Of a stretch of DNA of 64,000 nucleotides, positions 1-11,500 are shown piece by piece. The position numbers and the translations under genes are program-made. The stretch lies in NCBI GenBank assembly GCA_026413225.1, contig CM048554.1:91925963-91989962 (forward strand), written 5' to 3'. Positions within the stretch are counted from its first letter, which is position 1. Each line of letters starts with the position of its first letter. The notes under the pieces are model-generated. The model saw only the letters and a list, made by a program, of their open reading frames with translations, did no database searches and was not told the DNA's origin. This DNA is from Otis tarda (Eukaryota > Chordata > Aves > Otidiformes > Otididae).

Positions 1-1600
1 ATTTATCCTGGGCTTTTGTGGCTATGGCTACATTAGGATGTCACTTGATATAAATGGAGCAGATCAGCACATAAAAGTTCTGGGGCTCTTCATATCTCCA
101 TCATACATAATTTGAGATTTTCCTGGACTGGATTTAGTCTGGCCCCTAGGCAAAAATGTCCCCGGCAGGCCATTTTGAAACTTTTTGAAGGATCAACTTC
201 AAAATCAAGTTGTGTTTGCTTGACTGAGGGCCTCTCTGCAAGATCTTCTAGGAAGGGGCCCCCTGTTCTGCCTGTTTCACACAAATGACAGCACTACACC
301 AGCGATCCATCACCGTGGCCCACAGCATCACTACTGTGGCTTTTCCCCAACAGCTCACAGAGCCTGTGCCCAGTTTAACCACTGCAGAACAGATTCCCAC
401 ACAAATTCAATGCTCCCTTTCCTGCCAGTCCTCTCATACCCGGCAGCATCAGGTTCACAACGTCTCGACACTGCCCCTTGGTTATCCTGCTGCCAGAAAA
501 ATTTCTTGCCATCTCACAGCACAGGTTTACAAGTGAAGTTCCCTTCACATCCCAGGTTGCACCTCACTGGATTTTCTGTGAGGCTGCAGGAGTAAAAGTT
601 ACTATAGCTGAAGCTGGTAATTGAAAACAAAAGATAATCAAGAAAAAGGGGATAGTAGGGACAAGGGGCTTAGCTAGGGGGAATTACAGCAAAAGGTAGG
701 GCCCACGAGACAATGGAAAGGATTAATTAGGCATGAGATCTTGCTTTAGCACAGATGCCACAAGGAATATGATTAATTTTTGAACCCTAAATAATTATTT
801 AGGCACTAAATTAATTAAATTTTAGATGCACAAGTGTACAAATTCCCTATGCTGTTTATGAAGAGAGATCTTTTGACCGCTCCACAGAAACATTTGCACA
901 AGGCATTTGCTCCCCCCTGTGGTCTTTGTTGAAACTTTCGATTCTTCAGAAAACTGAAAGGCATTTATTTTAGCGAAACTGTTCTGCAGGCAGCCAAAGT
1001 CTTAGACTGGATTCCATGCTTGTTAAGATTATTTATTAAATAGTTTTAATTATTTTTTTCCTAAAATCAAGTAAATACATAAGTATTTGCTGAAAGTGGA
1101 TTTTAGCTATGCTGTTTATATAGTAAGGACTACACAGTCTTCACAAAAAACCCTTTAATGTAGAAGTGCCAATGAAGTGAGAAATACGGCCTTTCAGTGT
1201 TGCATGGCTTGAGCAATGCCTGATACAGCAGGTATTCCGGGATACAAATACATGCTCCCACACTGCTTTCCACAAGGTGACTATTTAATGAATCAAATAA
1301 AAGCCAGATTAGCTCCTAAGGGAAATAAAAAGTAGGAACTCTTGACATCCGTATCCACATTCACTGCGTCACACACCTCCTGGCAACGGAGCAGGAATAC
1401 AGAGCAAAACAACTCCCAAAAGTGATGGTTCATAAGAATGGCTTCATTAAGCTAAGCTCTTACAACTTTGCTGAGAGATGATCGATATTATTACATCTCT
1501 ACAGAGGCACTGACGCTGTTTCTATTGATGAGAGCAGAAAGCTTGTCAGCTTCTCCCTCTGCAACCCAACGGATGCTGCCTTTTTCCAGCAGCCCTCTTC
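1..1600. other. Upstream intergenic DNA, no gene seen
   Basis: AT-rich single-copy-looking DNA upstream of the TMEM30A CpG island. The only open frames are short (about 60-85 codons), lack recognisable domains and have no splice or codon support. I see no tRNA, small RNA or clear repeat here. Confidence 0.5.
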
Positions 1601-1873
1601 TGATGCGGTGGGAAGTTGCGGGGCTTCTCCGGGAGCATCGAGTGGGAGTGACAAAGCTGCAGGCCCGGGGCTTCTGGGCTTAGACGTGGGAGCCTGGCCT
1701 CGCCCCGGCCCCGGGCCCACGGAGAGCGCAGCAGGGCTTTGCGGCAGGGACCCTCCTGGGGGCACACAGGACCGCACCGCCCCCTCCGAACGGAGCCCGG
1801 GAGCCGGCCGGGGCCAAACTGCTTCACTCGGCCCTGTGCTGCCGAAAGAAGGGGAAGGAGCCGGAAAGGGACA

Positions 1874-1900
1874 CAGTGCTTGACGCAGTGCTTGACGCAA
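1874..1900 (+). repeat. Tandem 12-bp repeat with TGACGCAA motif
   Basis: Two perfect copies of CAGTGCTTGACG (1874-1885 and 1886-1897). The second runs into TGACGCAA (1893-1900), which resembles a composite ATF/C-EBP site. It lies at the upstream edge of the TMEM30A island. Regulatory use is inference. Confidence 0.45.
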
Positions 1901-2059
1901 CGCGGCAGGCCTGACGACACCTGCCCTCCCGTCCCGCCGAACACCATTACGCATACGCCCTCTGGTCCCGCCCACCCGCTCGTCCGCTCCTGAGCCGGCG
2001 GAAAGAGGCGAAGCGCGCAGGCGCACCTCGCCCTTCCCAGCGCCCGGGCTCCCCGTTTC

Positions 2060-2071
2060 TGCGCACGCGCG
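2060..2071. promoter_or_regulatory. NRF1-type site
   Basis: TGCGCACGCGCG matches the palindromic NRF1 consensus YGCGCAYGCGCR at every position. It lies about 220 bp upstream of the TMEM30A start codon inside the CpG island. NRF1 sites are common in housekeeping promoters; binding is not shown. Confidence 0.5.
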
Positions 2072-2201
2072 GTTCCGTCTCGGCCGTTCCCTCGCCACCG
2101 GGAAAGATAGGGCGTGGCCAGGGGCGCGTCATCAGCCGCGCGCCCGCCACCACCTCCCACCTTTTGCCGCGGCCGAGCGCGCAGGCGCTGTGGCCTCTGG
2201 T

Positions 2202-2207
2202 CACGTG
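2202..2207. promoter_or_regulatory. CACGTG E-box in the TMEM30A proximal promoter or 5' UTR
   Basis: CACGTG preceded by GGT, a USF/MITF-TFE type E-box, 84 bp before the ATG. A lysosome/lipid-type (CLEAR-like) input is possible because TFEB-family proteins use TCACGTG cores, but the flank is not a full CLEAR element. Confidence 0.35.
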
Positions 2208-2290
2208 TCAGGCGGGAGTCAGGGAGGGGGAGGTCGGTCGGCGACGCGGGGTTCTTGGTGTCGCCGGCGGCGCCGGGCCAGGCCGGGGCC

Positions 2291-2566
2291 ATGGCGGTGA
2301 ACTACAGCGCGAAAGAGGAGGCGGACGGGCACCCCTCGGGCGGCGTCGGGGTGCCGGGCGGCGGGGCAGTGGGCGGGGCTGGCGGCGGCGGGGCTGTGAA
2401 GACCCGCAAGCCCGATAACACGGCGTTCAAGCAGCAGCGGCTGCCGGCCTGGCAGCCCATCCTGACGGCGGGCACGGTGCTGCCGGCCTTCTTCATCATC
2501 GGCCTCATCTTCATCCCCATCGGCATCGGCATCTTCGTCACCTCCAACAACATCCGCGAGTACGAG
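2291..2566 (+). CDS. TMEM30A: TMEM30A coding exon 1
   Basis: Residues 1-92, from the ATG to REYE just after the first membrane segment; phase-0 donor GAG|GTGCGG. This is the first ATG after the in-frame TAG at 2108, and the family signature [16 protein letters not shown] lies at residues 41-56. Confidence 0.96.
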
Positions 2567-5500
2567 GTGCGGTGGGGCGGGGGCGGCGGGTGCCTGGGCC
2601 TGGCCGCCTGCCCGGGCGGGGCGGCCGTTTGGAAGCCCCCCGGAGGCCGCTCGGGGGGCGGCGGGCCGTGCCTTAGGGCTCGCCAACCCCTAGGCAGGCG
2701 TAGGTGTCCCCTCCTTGCGAAATCTGCCGCCGTCTCTTCCTGCCGGTGCTCGGCGGGAGGCAGAGGTGGCTCGCGTGGTTTCTGTGACGAACGAACACCT
2801 CGCCCTGGCTGTTCCGGTTCAGTTTAACGTTTGTGCTCTCTAACAAACCACCCATTAATTACCCTGAGTAGGCACTGATCTTACAGAGTGACCTCCACAC
2901 GGATCAGGAGCCTTGCCGGTGCTCCTGAGTGAACTTCCAGAGGAGCTAATGCCAGTATTTTAATCAAGACAGCCGAATGCAAGTTCGGTTTTTGGTAGTG
3001 CAGAAAGCATGTGCGTCATCGTTGGGATAGCTTGTGGCAGCGGGTTATATATCTTTAAATGTTCCAAAGTAATTGTGGTTTCAGGGCAAAACTCTGTGGT
3101 GAATGTATTGCTGTAATTCTTATGTGTCCTAATGGTTTAACGTTTTATATGCTGTATGGGAGACCAAGGTGTCCAGAGTAAACTTGGAAACAAAAATGGA
3201 AAAGTGTGGCTTTTTCTAACTGTGCTTACAAAAACTGAGTCACTTATATCTGATAGTTAACCACACTGCTGCCATGAAAAGTTGCTGACCATTAACTGAA
3301 AACAAAACTGTGTATCACTGTTAGATCCATTTGATAACAGAATCACTTTGTGTTGTAAGAAAGCAACCCAAAGGGCCTAGGGACAACCTTGAAAAGCAAA
3401 CTGATGGCTATGATGCGTTTCAGTGAGCTAATGCGACCAGGATTAATTGTAGGAAAAAAGTGTAGTTGTTTGTTGGATTGCTCTATTGAGGAATGTGAAT
3501 ATTTGTCGGTTAAATTATTCTAGTTATCAGAGTAAGCTGTCTCTTTCAAATAAGTAGTGTTCAAGACAGTGGCTTGACTAGTAGAGGCAATGTGGCAATG
3601 AAGCCCAGTTAACTAAAGAAATCATGAGGCAGACAGTAAGTAGTATTATATTTTCATATTTCTGTTAAAATGCAAACAATGTTATAATAAAACCAATTTA
3701 AGATTCACTTTCCTGTTAAGAACTAAAATTCCAGTTAAGGAAGAAAGCTGAAGTGTATTTTACAGTTTCCAAATGTGTGTAAGTATGTTTTTGAAAAGCA
3801 TTTGCTTCTTGTGTCACGGTTTAAGATTATACAGAATGTCTGAAAATTGACACAAGTGCTTCAGATAACATTGTCAAGTTGTCATGGGCAGGTAGACTTT
3901 TAAGTTCTCACATTCTAGTCATACAATCACGTTTTCAACAGGACACTCAGTGGAGAGAAGTGGGGAAAAAAATCCTTGCCAACTGATTTTTTTGACAATT
4001 GCATTTAAAGTAGCCATTTTTGTAGTGAAGCAATACGAAGTCTTACATCATAAGGATTGTAAGGCAAATATAATTGGATAAATATATCTCCTTTTTTTCA
4101 TTATGACTCTGTTGATCTATAGGGACAGGAAACGCATCAGAGTTTCTTGAGTCCAAAAATATAAGCAACTCCTTGTGCCTATATTGCTGCCGTATGCATA
4201 TACAGAATTTTTATATACTATTGTTGCTTAGCAGATCAGTCATGTACTCCTGACAAGTTCTTTTAGGAGCCAAAACCTGGATGTTCCCACCTAACATGCG
4301 TTAAGAAAATGCATAGGTGAGCTAGGAGCATGACTGATGCTCCTCTGTGCAATCAGATTGCATGTATAAAGCCATAGTAGCCATTTATATTTGAAAAATA
4401 GTTGGCAGGTGCTGGCCTTTCACCCTTTCTAATTTAAAGATATTCATTATTAGAAAGGGTTTAATTTGTTTGTTTTACTGTATGGGTTCAGACTTGTATC
4501 ATCCACCTCACATGAAGCTCTCCCAGGTCAGATCATTAGATTTTCTTGGGGACAGGAGAGACAGAGTTCTTGACTTCTGAGAGTATGATCAGACAGCTGG
4601 GGTATGCAGGTAAGAGTGGGAAAACTTGGGTTCTGTTGTCTGACCCTCATACGTGTTTTATCAAGTGTTACAATGCAGAAATTCTGCAAGTGAGGTGTCA
4701 TTCTAAAGGCAGCTGAATTTGTGGGGGCTAGGGGGAAGGCTTTACATTTGCAGCAACAAAATGTAGAAGCAGCATTTTGCAGACCAGCATTTGGGCTCTG
4801 AACACCAGTGAGGGATGCAGTTTTAGACACTGCTATCACCTATATGCTTAGCTGAGATATGTCCCTGCTTAGTATGCTGTCTTTTGTTAGTAACTTCCCA
4901 GTGTTGTTCACAAATAGCTGTAAATTTAGCTCTGGGAGACAAGACAACTAGAAGCTAGATGCAGTGACTAAGCTCTTTTAAAAATGTAATTGTGGGAGGA
5001 AGCAGAGGTAGTTATTTACACCCACCTCCTCCATACTTGTTAAGTGTGTATGTGCATATATATATATGTCTATATATATGTCTACCTGTAAGCTTACTGT
5101 ATTGGAATTGAATAGGATTTATAATTTATGCCCATGAAATACATATTTATGTACAGTTCAAATCATCCTGTCCTGTAACTAGACATTGCAGCCATTAGTC
5201 TCTGCGAACTGTGCTGTTCTCCTACAGGTGCAAGGACCGAGCAGCAAATTGTAGCTTTTCCATTGATTTCCTTTATAAGCTCTCCTGAATTCAAATATGG
5301 AAGATTTCCAACAGCTTAAGTGTGCTAGAATTAGAGGTTTTTAATGTTGGTCTTTCTCTAGCATTTTCTCACTGTTTCAAAGGGTATAAATAGCCATTTA
5401 TCTTGGGTCTATTATGAAAATATTCATTTGGGTGGAAAAGGAGAATCAGCTGTGTAAATGTGTCTTTTTGCCCTGTTAATAAAGGGTAAAATAGTTCTGT

Positions 5501-8500
5501 ATTTCCTGGGTTTAATTTTTTTTTTTAAATGGATGAGAAGCATTGACATAGCATATTAATATGTGATAAAAACTGAGGAATATCCAAAACATTAATTGTG
5601 TAGGAAACAGATCTTCATGCTGTGACTGCTGCTGTGAAATGCATAATTGTAGATAAAAAGCCAGATAGACTTTGAGGTGTGACTAGGAATAGAACACTGA
5701 AAGTAGGTTACTGTTGCATACATGTTCAGTGTTGAGTGCAGTTCCGCTAGCTCCATCTCCAAAATGATGCAAGCAGAGAGGGGTGGCAAAGAGGACCAGA
5801 GTTCGGGGATGCCTTTTATATGAGAAGTGGCCAAGCAGAGCAGGATAAATATGTGACAGCGTATGAAGTCTACAAAATCATAAATGGTTTGGAGAATATG
5901 TATGTGCAATAGTTACGTTATTTCTATACTGCAAACATGTAAATCATCTGAGAAGGACATCGACAGCCTGAAAAGCCATTGGTGCTGGATAACTTGGATA
6001 TACCCAATGTCCTTAGATCAGGGGTTGTTGGGAAGGGCTCATTCTGTGTGGGTTTGTCATACTTAGCTGCTGGCCAATCCCTGGGGACAGAACACTCGAT
6101 CGGGTGGCTTCTTGCCATGGATCCCAGAGTCAGTCCTTCAGTTCTCAAAGTCTTGGTTTAATTATTTTGTCAAGAAATGAAGATAGATACTTCTGTCCCT
6201 TTAAATAAGTTCTTTGTTGAATATAACCTTTAAATGTGGATGCAGAAAAAAACACTTGTGTTGGTAGTTACTGTACAGGAAAGCTCTTGGATAGCATTGA
6301 AGCTGATAGCAGTGGTCAGAAGGATGGTTCTGTTTCAATATACATCAATTTCATGCTCCACAGAATTTAGTAAATTATATTTTTAAATATGAAGTCTTTA
6401 GATCTTTTTCAACTTTAGAGTATTTGAGTTTTGCTCTTGATCGAAAACTTCTCTGCACGCTGGAGAACTACTTCAGGGTATGTAAGTTTTAAGTTATTTC
6501 TGAAGGAAATACTTGCTTAAGCTGTAGCAGGAAAAAGACCCCACTGAGTTAGCCTTGAACAAATGAGATGCATTGTTTGCTGAGAGCAGCGGTGGTCAGT
6601 CTGCCTGCTGTAGCTGAGCAGAGCTGTTCAGGACGGCTGCAGTAGTGCTATTTCTAGATCAGCATAAACTCAATATCTTGTTCAGCAAAGGAAGCAAAAA
6701 TTATGTGATCCTCTCTCTGCCAGCTAATAGCTTCTGAAGCTGATTTGTTTCAGCTAGGCTTGTTAGGGGGTGGGTCTCGTCTGTCAGAAATCTGGCAGCA
6801 GAGCAAATACTAATAAAAGTGCAGAGGGAAGGGCTGCAGCTTAATAGATATTGAAGAAATCAGAGGAAGAGAGACCTTGAAGAAGATCCAGAGGCAAACG
6901 GACTTCAGTTGTTCCCGGAACCTTGAAATTGCATGCTTGTTTTAGCTAACCTTCATACAGGTATTAGGACAGATCATAAATCACTCTAATTCTTGATAAT
7001 CCATTTCACTACAAGTATAAATCAGGACAAACCATTTGCAGCAGTCTTTCATAAAACCATATAGCTGTTGTAGTTTAAATGATACTACTGTTAAACAGTT
7101 TGCTGCCATAACTTCATATATGTTGCACCAATCTGAGTCTAAATTGTAAATAGGAAGTTCATAGTAAGTGTAGAAATACATAGTTTGTAGGCAGATGGAA
7201 GCTTTCTCCTGCTACGCTTGGAGCTAGCCTGCTGAGCCCAAGTTCATTATTTCCTGCTGTTCATATGCTGCAACTTCAGTTGGCTTGGGTTGTAGGGTGA
7301 GCTCATGGCTGCTCAGGGTATGTTATGCATACTGTCCAGGTAGCCGTATGTTCAGATTTCAAATACTGACTTTTATTGAGCTATACTATTAAAGACAGAT
7401 AATATTGTATAAGACAGTTTAACACGGGTATTTTACTATTCCTGGCAAAACAGTATTAGTGTCTTCATCTATTTTAGGAGAGTTCTTGGGCATTGAGTGT
7501 TGGGGTTTTTAAAAAATTTTTTTCATCTTATGACTAATTAGATGGCTAGAAATGGTCAGCAAAGCAAGTTTTCCAATGCAAACCTTTTTTGAAAGTCTAG
7601 ATAATTATTAAAAACTTAACCTCTCTGGAAAGCATGTAAAAGCTCAGGTCTGCTTGTCATATAGTGTTTGTGTTTGGAAACGTCATGTTATTTGTGTTTT
7701 GGTGTGTGTTTTTTGTTTGGGGTGGTTTTTTTGGTTTGTTTGCTTCCTCCCAGCAGTAATGGCCCACATCATTGTTAAATTTGTTTGAGGCTGAAATCGA
7801 GCATATAGACAGAATCACAAAGTCATTTAGGTTGGAAGGGGCCTCTTGAGATCATCAAATAGGCCTGAATGAGCTCTTGGAGTTGAGGTGTAATAAGAAT
7901 TGAAAATAAAAGCCATGTCTACTTTCTGGCTTATGAATCAATTTTCTTTACTCTCCTATTGTAAATCATGACTTTTTTCTGTTATAGATTGACTATACAG
8001 GAACAGAGCCTTCTAGTCCCTGCAACAAATGTTTAAATGTGTCCTGGGACAGCACACCACCGTGTACTTGCACCATAAATTTCACACTGGAGCATTCATT
8101 TGAGGTATGCTACCCTGTACGCAAAGTGAAACTACAACAGTTCACATGGTTTATTTTGTAATTGATAGGAAAGCTGTATCACTTAAGTCTTTTTTTTTTT
8201 TTTTTCCCCATTTTAAAGGATTGTTCTAGTTTTCATATGAACTTGGATCTGATTTTTGTGTGCCTTTTCAGTAGCAGGGATGCGATGTTTTTGAATGCTT
8301 CTATTTATCTGGAAATGTACAACATTAAATGGAACACTTGTGTTTTACATGTTTAGGTTTACCATATGTGTCATATAGCTGACGAGTAGATCAGCTACTC
8401 CTGCATGGTTTACAAAAACTCAGTTCAATGAGAATTGGAAATGCCAGATAAGTGCTTTCTGACAAACTGGGGGCAAATGATGAGGCTTATGTGCTTAACA

Positions 8501-11500
8501 TCAGACAAGAGAGGTGTTGGGATGAGTGCTGGGAATAACATTCTGACAGTTTATGGCATGTCGACACTGTTTGATTTCAGCATGCCAGCTTATGTTAGGA
8601 TAGTACTCTTATGTACTCAGTGTGAAGATGGGCTTGAGGCTCCTCTTTGTGAATGTTGCTGTAAAGTAAACATGGAGTTTAAGAGGCTAAAATTTAATCT
8701 TCATGATAATTAGTGTGTTGATATGTTTTATTGATCTGTTCTTTGTGTGAATGAAAACCCTTCTTGCCCATCTTGCTTCTTGTAGAGCAATGTGTTCATG
8801 TATTACGGGCTTTCCAACTTCTATCAAAACCATCGTCGTTATGTGAAATCTCGAGATGACAGCCAGCTAAATGGAGATAACAGTTCACTACTTGTAGGTA
8901 TTCATGCTTGGATATTGAAAAGCAATTAGATTCTGAGTATTGTATAAATAGCCACATAGTAGAGTATTTAGTTTAATAATAATGAGGTACTAGAAATTTT
9001 GCATAACAGAAGACAACCATAAGGAATTTGCGTTTTGTTTACAGAAAATAACTGTGTAAAATACTGTAAAATTTCATGACCGTTACTTCATTAAGTGGAC
9101 TTCAATCATTTCTCAAATTTGAATAGTTTTAAACTGTCTTGTCATCTTCAGTTAGTAGTATGTATCTGTATGCATTCTGTCTGAAGCTTTTGTTTTCAGT
9201 ATAACATAATATTTGGTTACCTAGTATACTTGGTATGGATATTGCAGCTAAATGCATCCATATTTTGTAGACTCTGGTTCAGTATTGGACATTAGCAATA
9301 TTAGAAAAGAACAGTGCTGTGTATTCTGTTCAAGGCACTGTGTAACATTTAGGGCCAGACCTCTCCTTTTCCAAATTTTTATGCGGAGTGGAAATACAGT
9401 TGAGTTCTTGAGGCAGCAAGAATTGTTCTCCCTTTTTATCTGTCAACTTTAAAAGGGGGAAGAGTTTCAGGAAGCTACATCTGATAACTGAAACGGGTTT
9501 GGGGGGGGGGTGTCTTTTTCTGCTTGCATTTTTGGCATGCTGTTGGAGTCCCTGCAATGTTTTGCATTTTATGTTACGCTTGGTTTCTTATTATAGTCTT
9601 ATTTTCTGTAACACTGATGCATACTTTAAAAAGCCCCTTCAATAAAAGAATACTTGAGTACTTCATGTTGGAAAACTATTTCTGTTAAAAGATAAAAGAA
9701 AAAAGTTCTAATAGCTTCCAAGAAAAGCCTAATTTTTAGTATGACCATGATGAGATTTTGACTTTATTCATGTTTTATGTAGATTTTATTCCTGCTTGTA
9801 AAAGAAAAATCAGTCATGCTAACTAGTGCTGAATGCTGAAGTGTTTGTAAATAACCTGATTTGTGAAACTATTATTTTGAAGTACATTTAAGATGTGCAC
9901 ATTATTGAGGTACTGTAGTAAAAACCAGGTTAGTTGGATGGCCTGTTGTGATAAGACGAGGGGTAATGGGTTTAAAATAGAGGGAGGTGGATTCAGACTT
10001 GATATAAGGAAAAAAATTTTTTACAGTGAGGGTGGTGGAACACTGGAACAGGTTGCCCAGAGAGGTGGTAGATGCCCCATCCCTGGAAACATTCAAGACC
10101 AGGTTGGATGAGGCTCTGAGCAACCTGATCTGGTTGGAGATGTCCCTTCAACCTTTGAAGGTCCCTTCCAAGCCAAACTATTCTATGATAAACTAGCACA
10201 GCCTTATCTGCCTTTTTTCTTTCTATCAGAATCCAAGTAAGGAATGTGAGCCTTACCGCACAAATGAGGACAAACCCATTGCTCCTTGTGGAGCTATTGC
10301 CAACAGTATGTTTAATGGTATGGTAACACAATTTTAATTTATCACTTAGATGTTTTTGTGATTTAGTGTATATTTTGTGTTGTAAATTATTCTGAGTAAA
10401 GACATCATGGGCTTCTTTGTTTTGAATTAACACATTTTCATTGTTTAGAATAAATAAGTATCTTGCGTTGTACTGCTGTTGCTTTTTTTTTTTTTTTTTC
10501 AAAATTGCCATGAGAATTAATTTAATCTGATAGTGTACAAGGGATGGAAATACCTGTTGTGAGAAGCTGTGACTGCTGTGGAATAGAAACATCACATACG
10601 GATAACGTGTTGCTATCTGATATGCATTGATTCTTACAGAACAGCTTGTGATTGTGGCAGGCAGGTAATAAATGCCTTGTCCAGTCTTTTTGTTTTGTTT
10701 GTCCTGGAGGTAATTGTTTCACTACCTATCAGGATCGTCTATCTAATGAAAGTTTCTTCAGTTGCTTTTCTAATTTGATTTTCTCTCTAGATACATTGGA
10801 ATTGTACCGCATTGAGAATGACACAAGGACTCCTATTCCTTTGATTAAAAAAGGCATTGCATGGTGGACAGATAAAAATGTAAAGTTCAGGAATCCTACA
10901 GGAGATGGAAATAACTTAACTGCACTTTTCCAAGGTAAAAAAAAAAAAAGTGAAATTTTAAGAATAACAAAAAACTTCAAAGACATTTTGATTCCAGTGA
11001 GTTTTACCTCACTGACAACATTTTACTGAATGTGCTAATTAAAAATTTTGTGGTTCTCTGAAGAAGTCCAAGCTAAGGACTACTGTGCTATTTAGAAAAG
11101 TTGTCTTTAAATAATGAAAGCTGCAAATGTCATGTCACAGTGTCTGGTTTTCACCTTTACTGTAATAATGATTTTTTTTTTAATTTCTGATTTCTGGGGT
11201 GTTTTTCACCTTGAATACTGAGAAAAGCCCAATATGTGCACTGCTGTTGTAGTTTAACCCTGGCTGGCAACTAAGCACCACACAGCTGCTCACTAAGCGT
11301 GCCACTGGCCGGTGGAAACTAGGAGATGAATTGGAAGGGTAAAAGTGAGAACCCGTGGGCTGAGATAAAGAGTTTAATAATACTAAAAACAAAGGGGGGT
11401 GTGCGGGGGGGAACAAACAACAAAGAGAAAGGAAAATAAAACCCAAGAAAAACAAGCAACGCAAAAGAAAATATTTGCTTATCACCAGCCGAGTCCCAAA

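Larger units (their letters stand above)
1640..2790 (+). promoter_or_regulatory. TMEM30A: CpG island promoter of TMEM30A
   Basis: A sharp block of GC- and CpG-rich DNA surrounds coding exon 1. It holds several GC boxes, an NRF1-type palindrome, an E-box and no TATA box, the usual form of a broad housekeeping promoter. The transcription start probably lies between about 2040 and 2280, because the reading frame of the start codon has a TAG stop at 2108 and the ATG at 2291 is the first one downstream. The island also keeps many long shadow ORFs open on both strands. Confidence 0.8.
2567..7987 (+). other. TMEM30A: TMEM30A intron 1
   Basis: A 5.4 kb GT-AG intron. It holds an AT-alternating tract at 5055, a perfect 12-bp inverted repeat at 4422-4460, a GT-rich stretch near 7690-7745 and a short minus-strand CR1 remnant near 7808. 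No exon or RNA gene is recognised. Confidence 0.85.

Noticed and set aside
1499-2292. 199- and 248-codon minus-strand ORFs over the TMEM30A promoter
   Set aside because: They overlap each other and the true promoter, with low-complexity translations; no evidence for a divergent coding gene.
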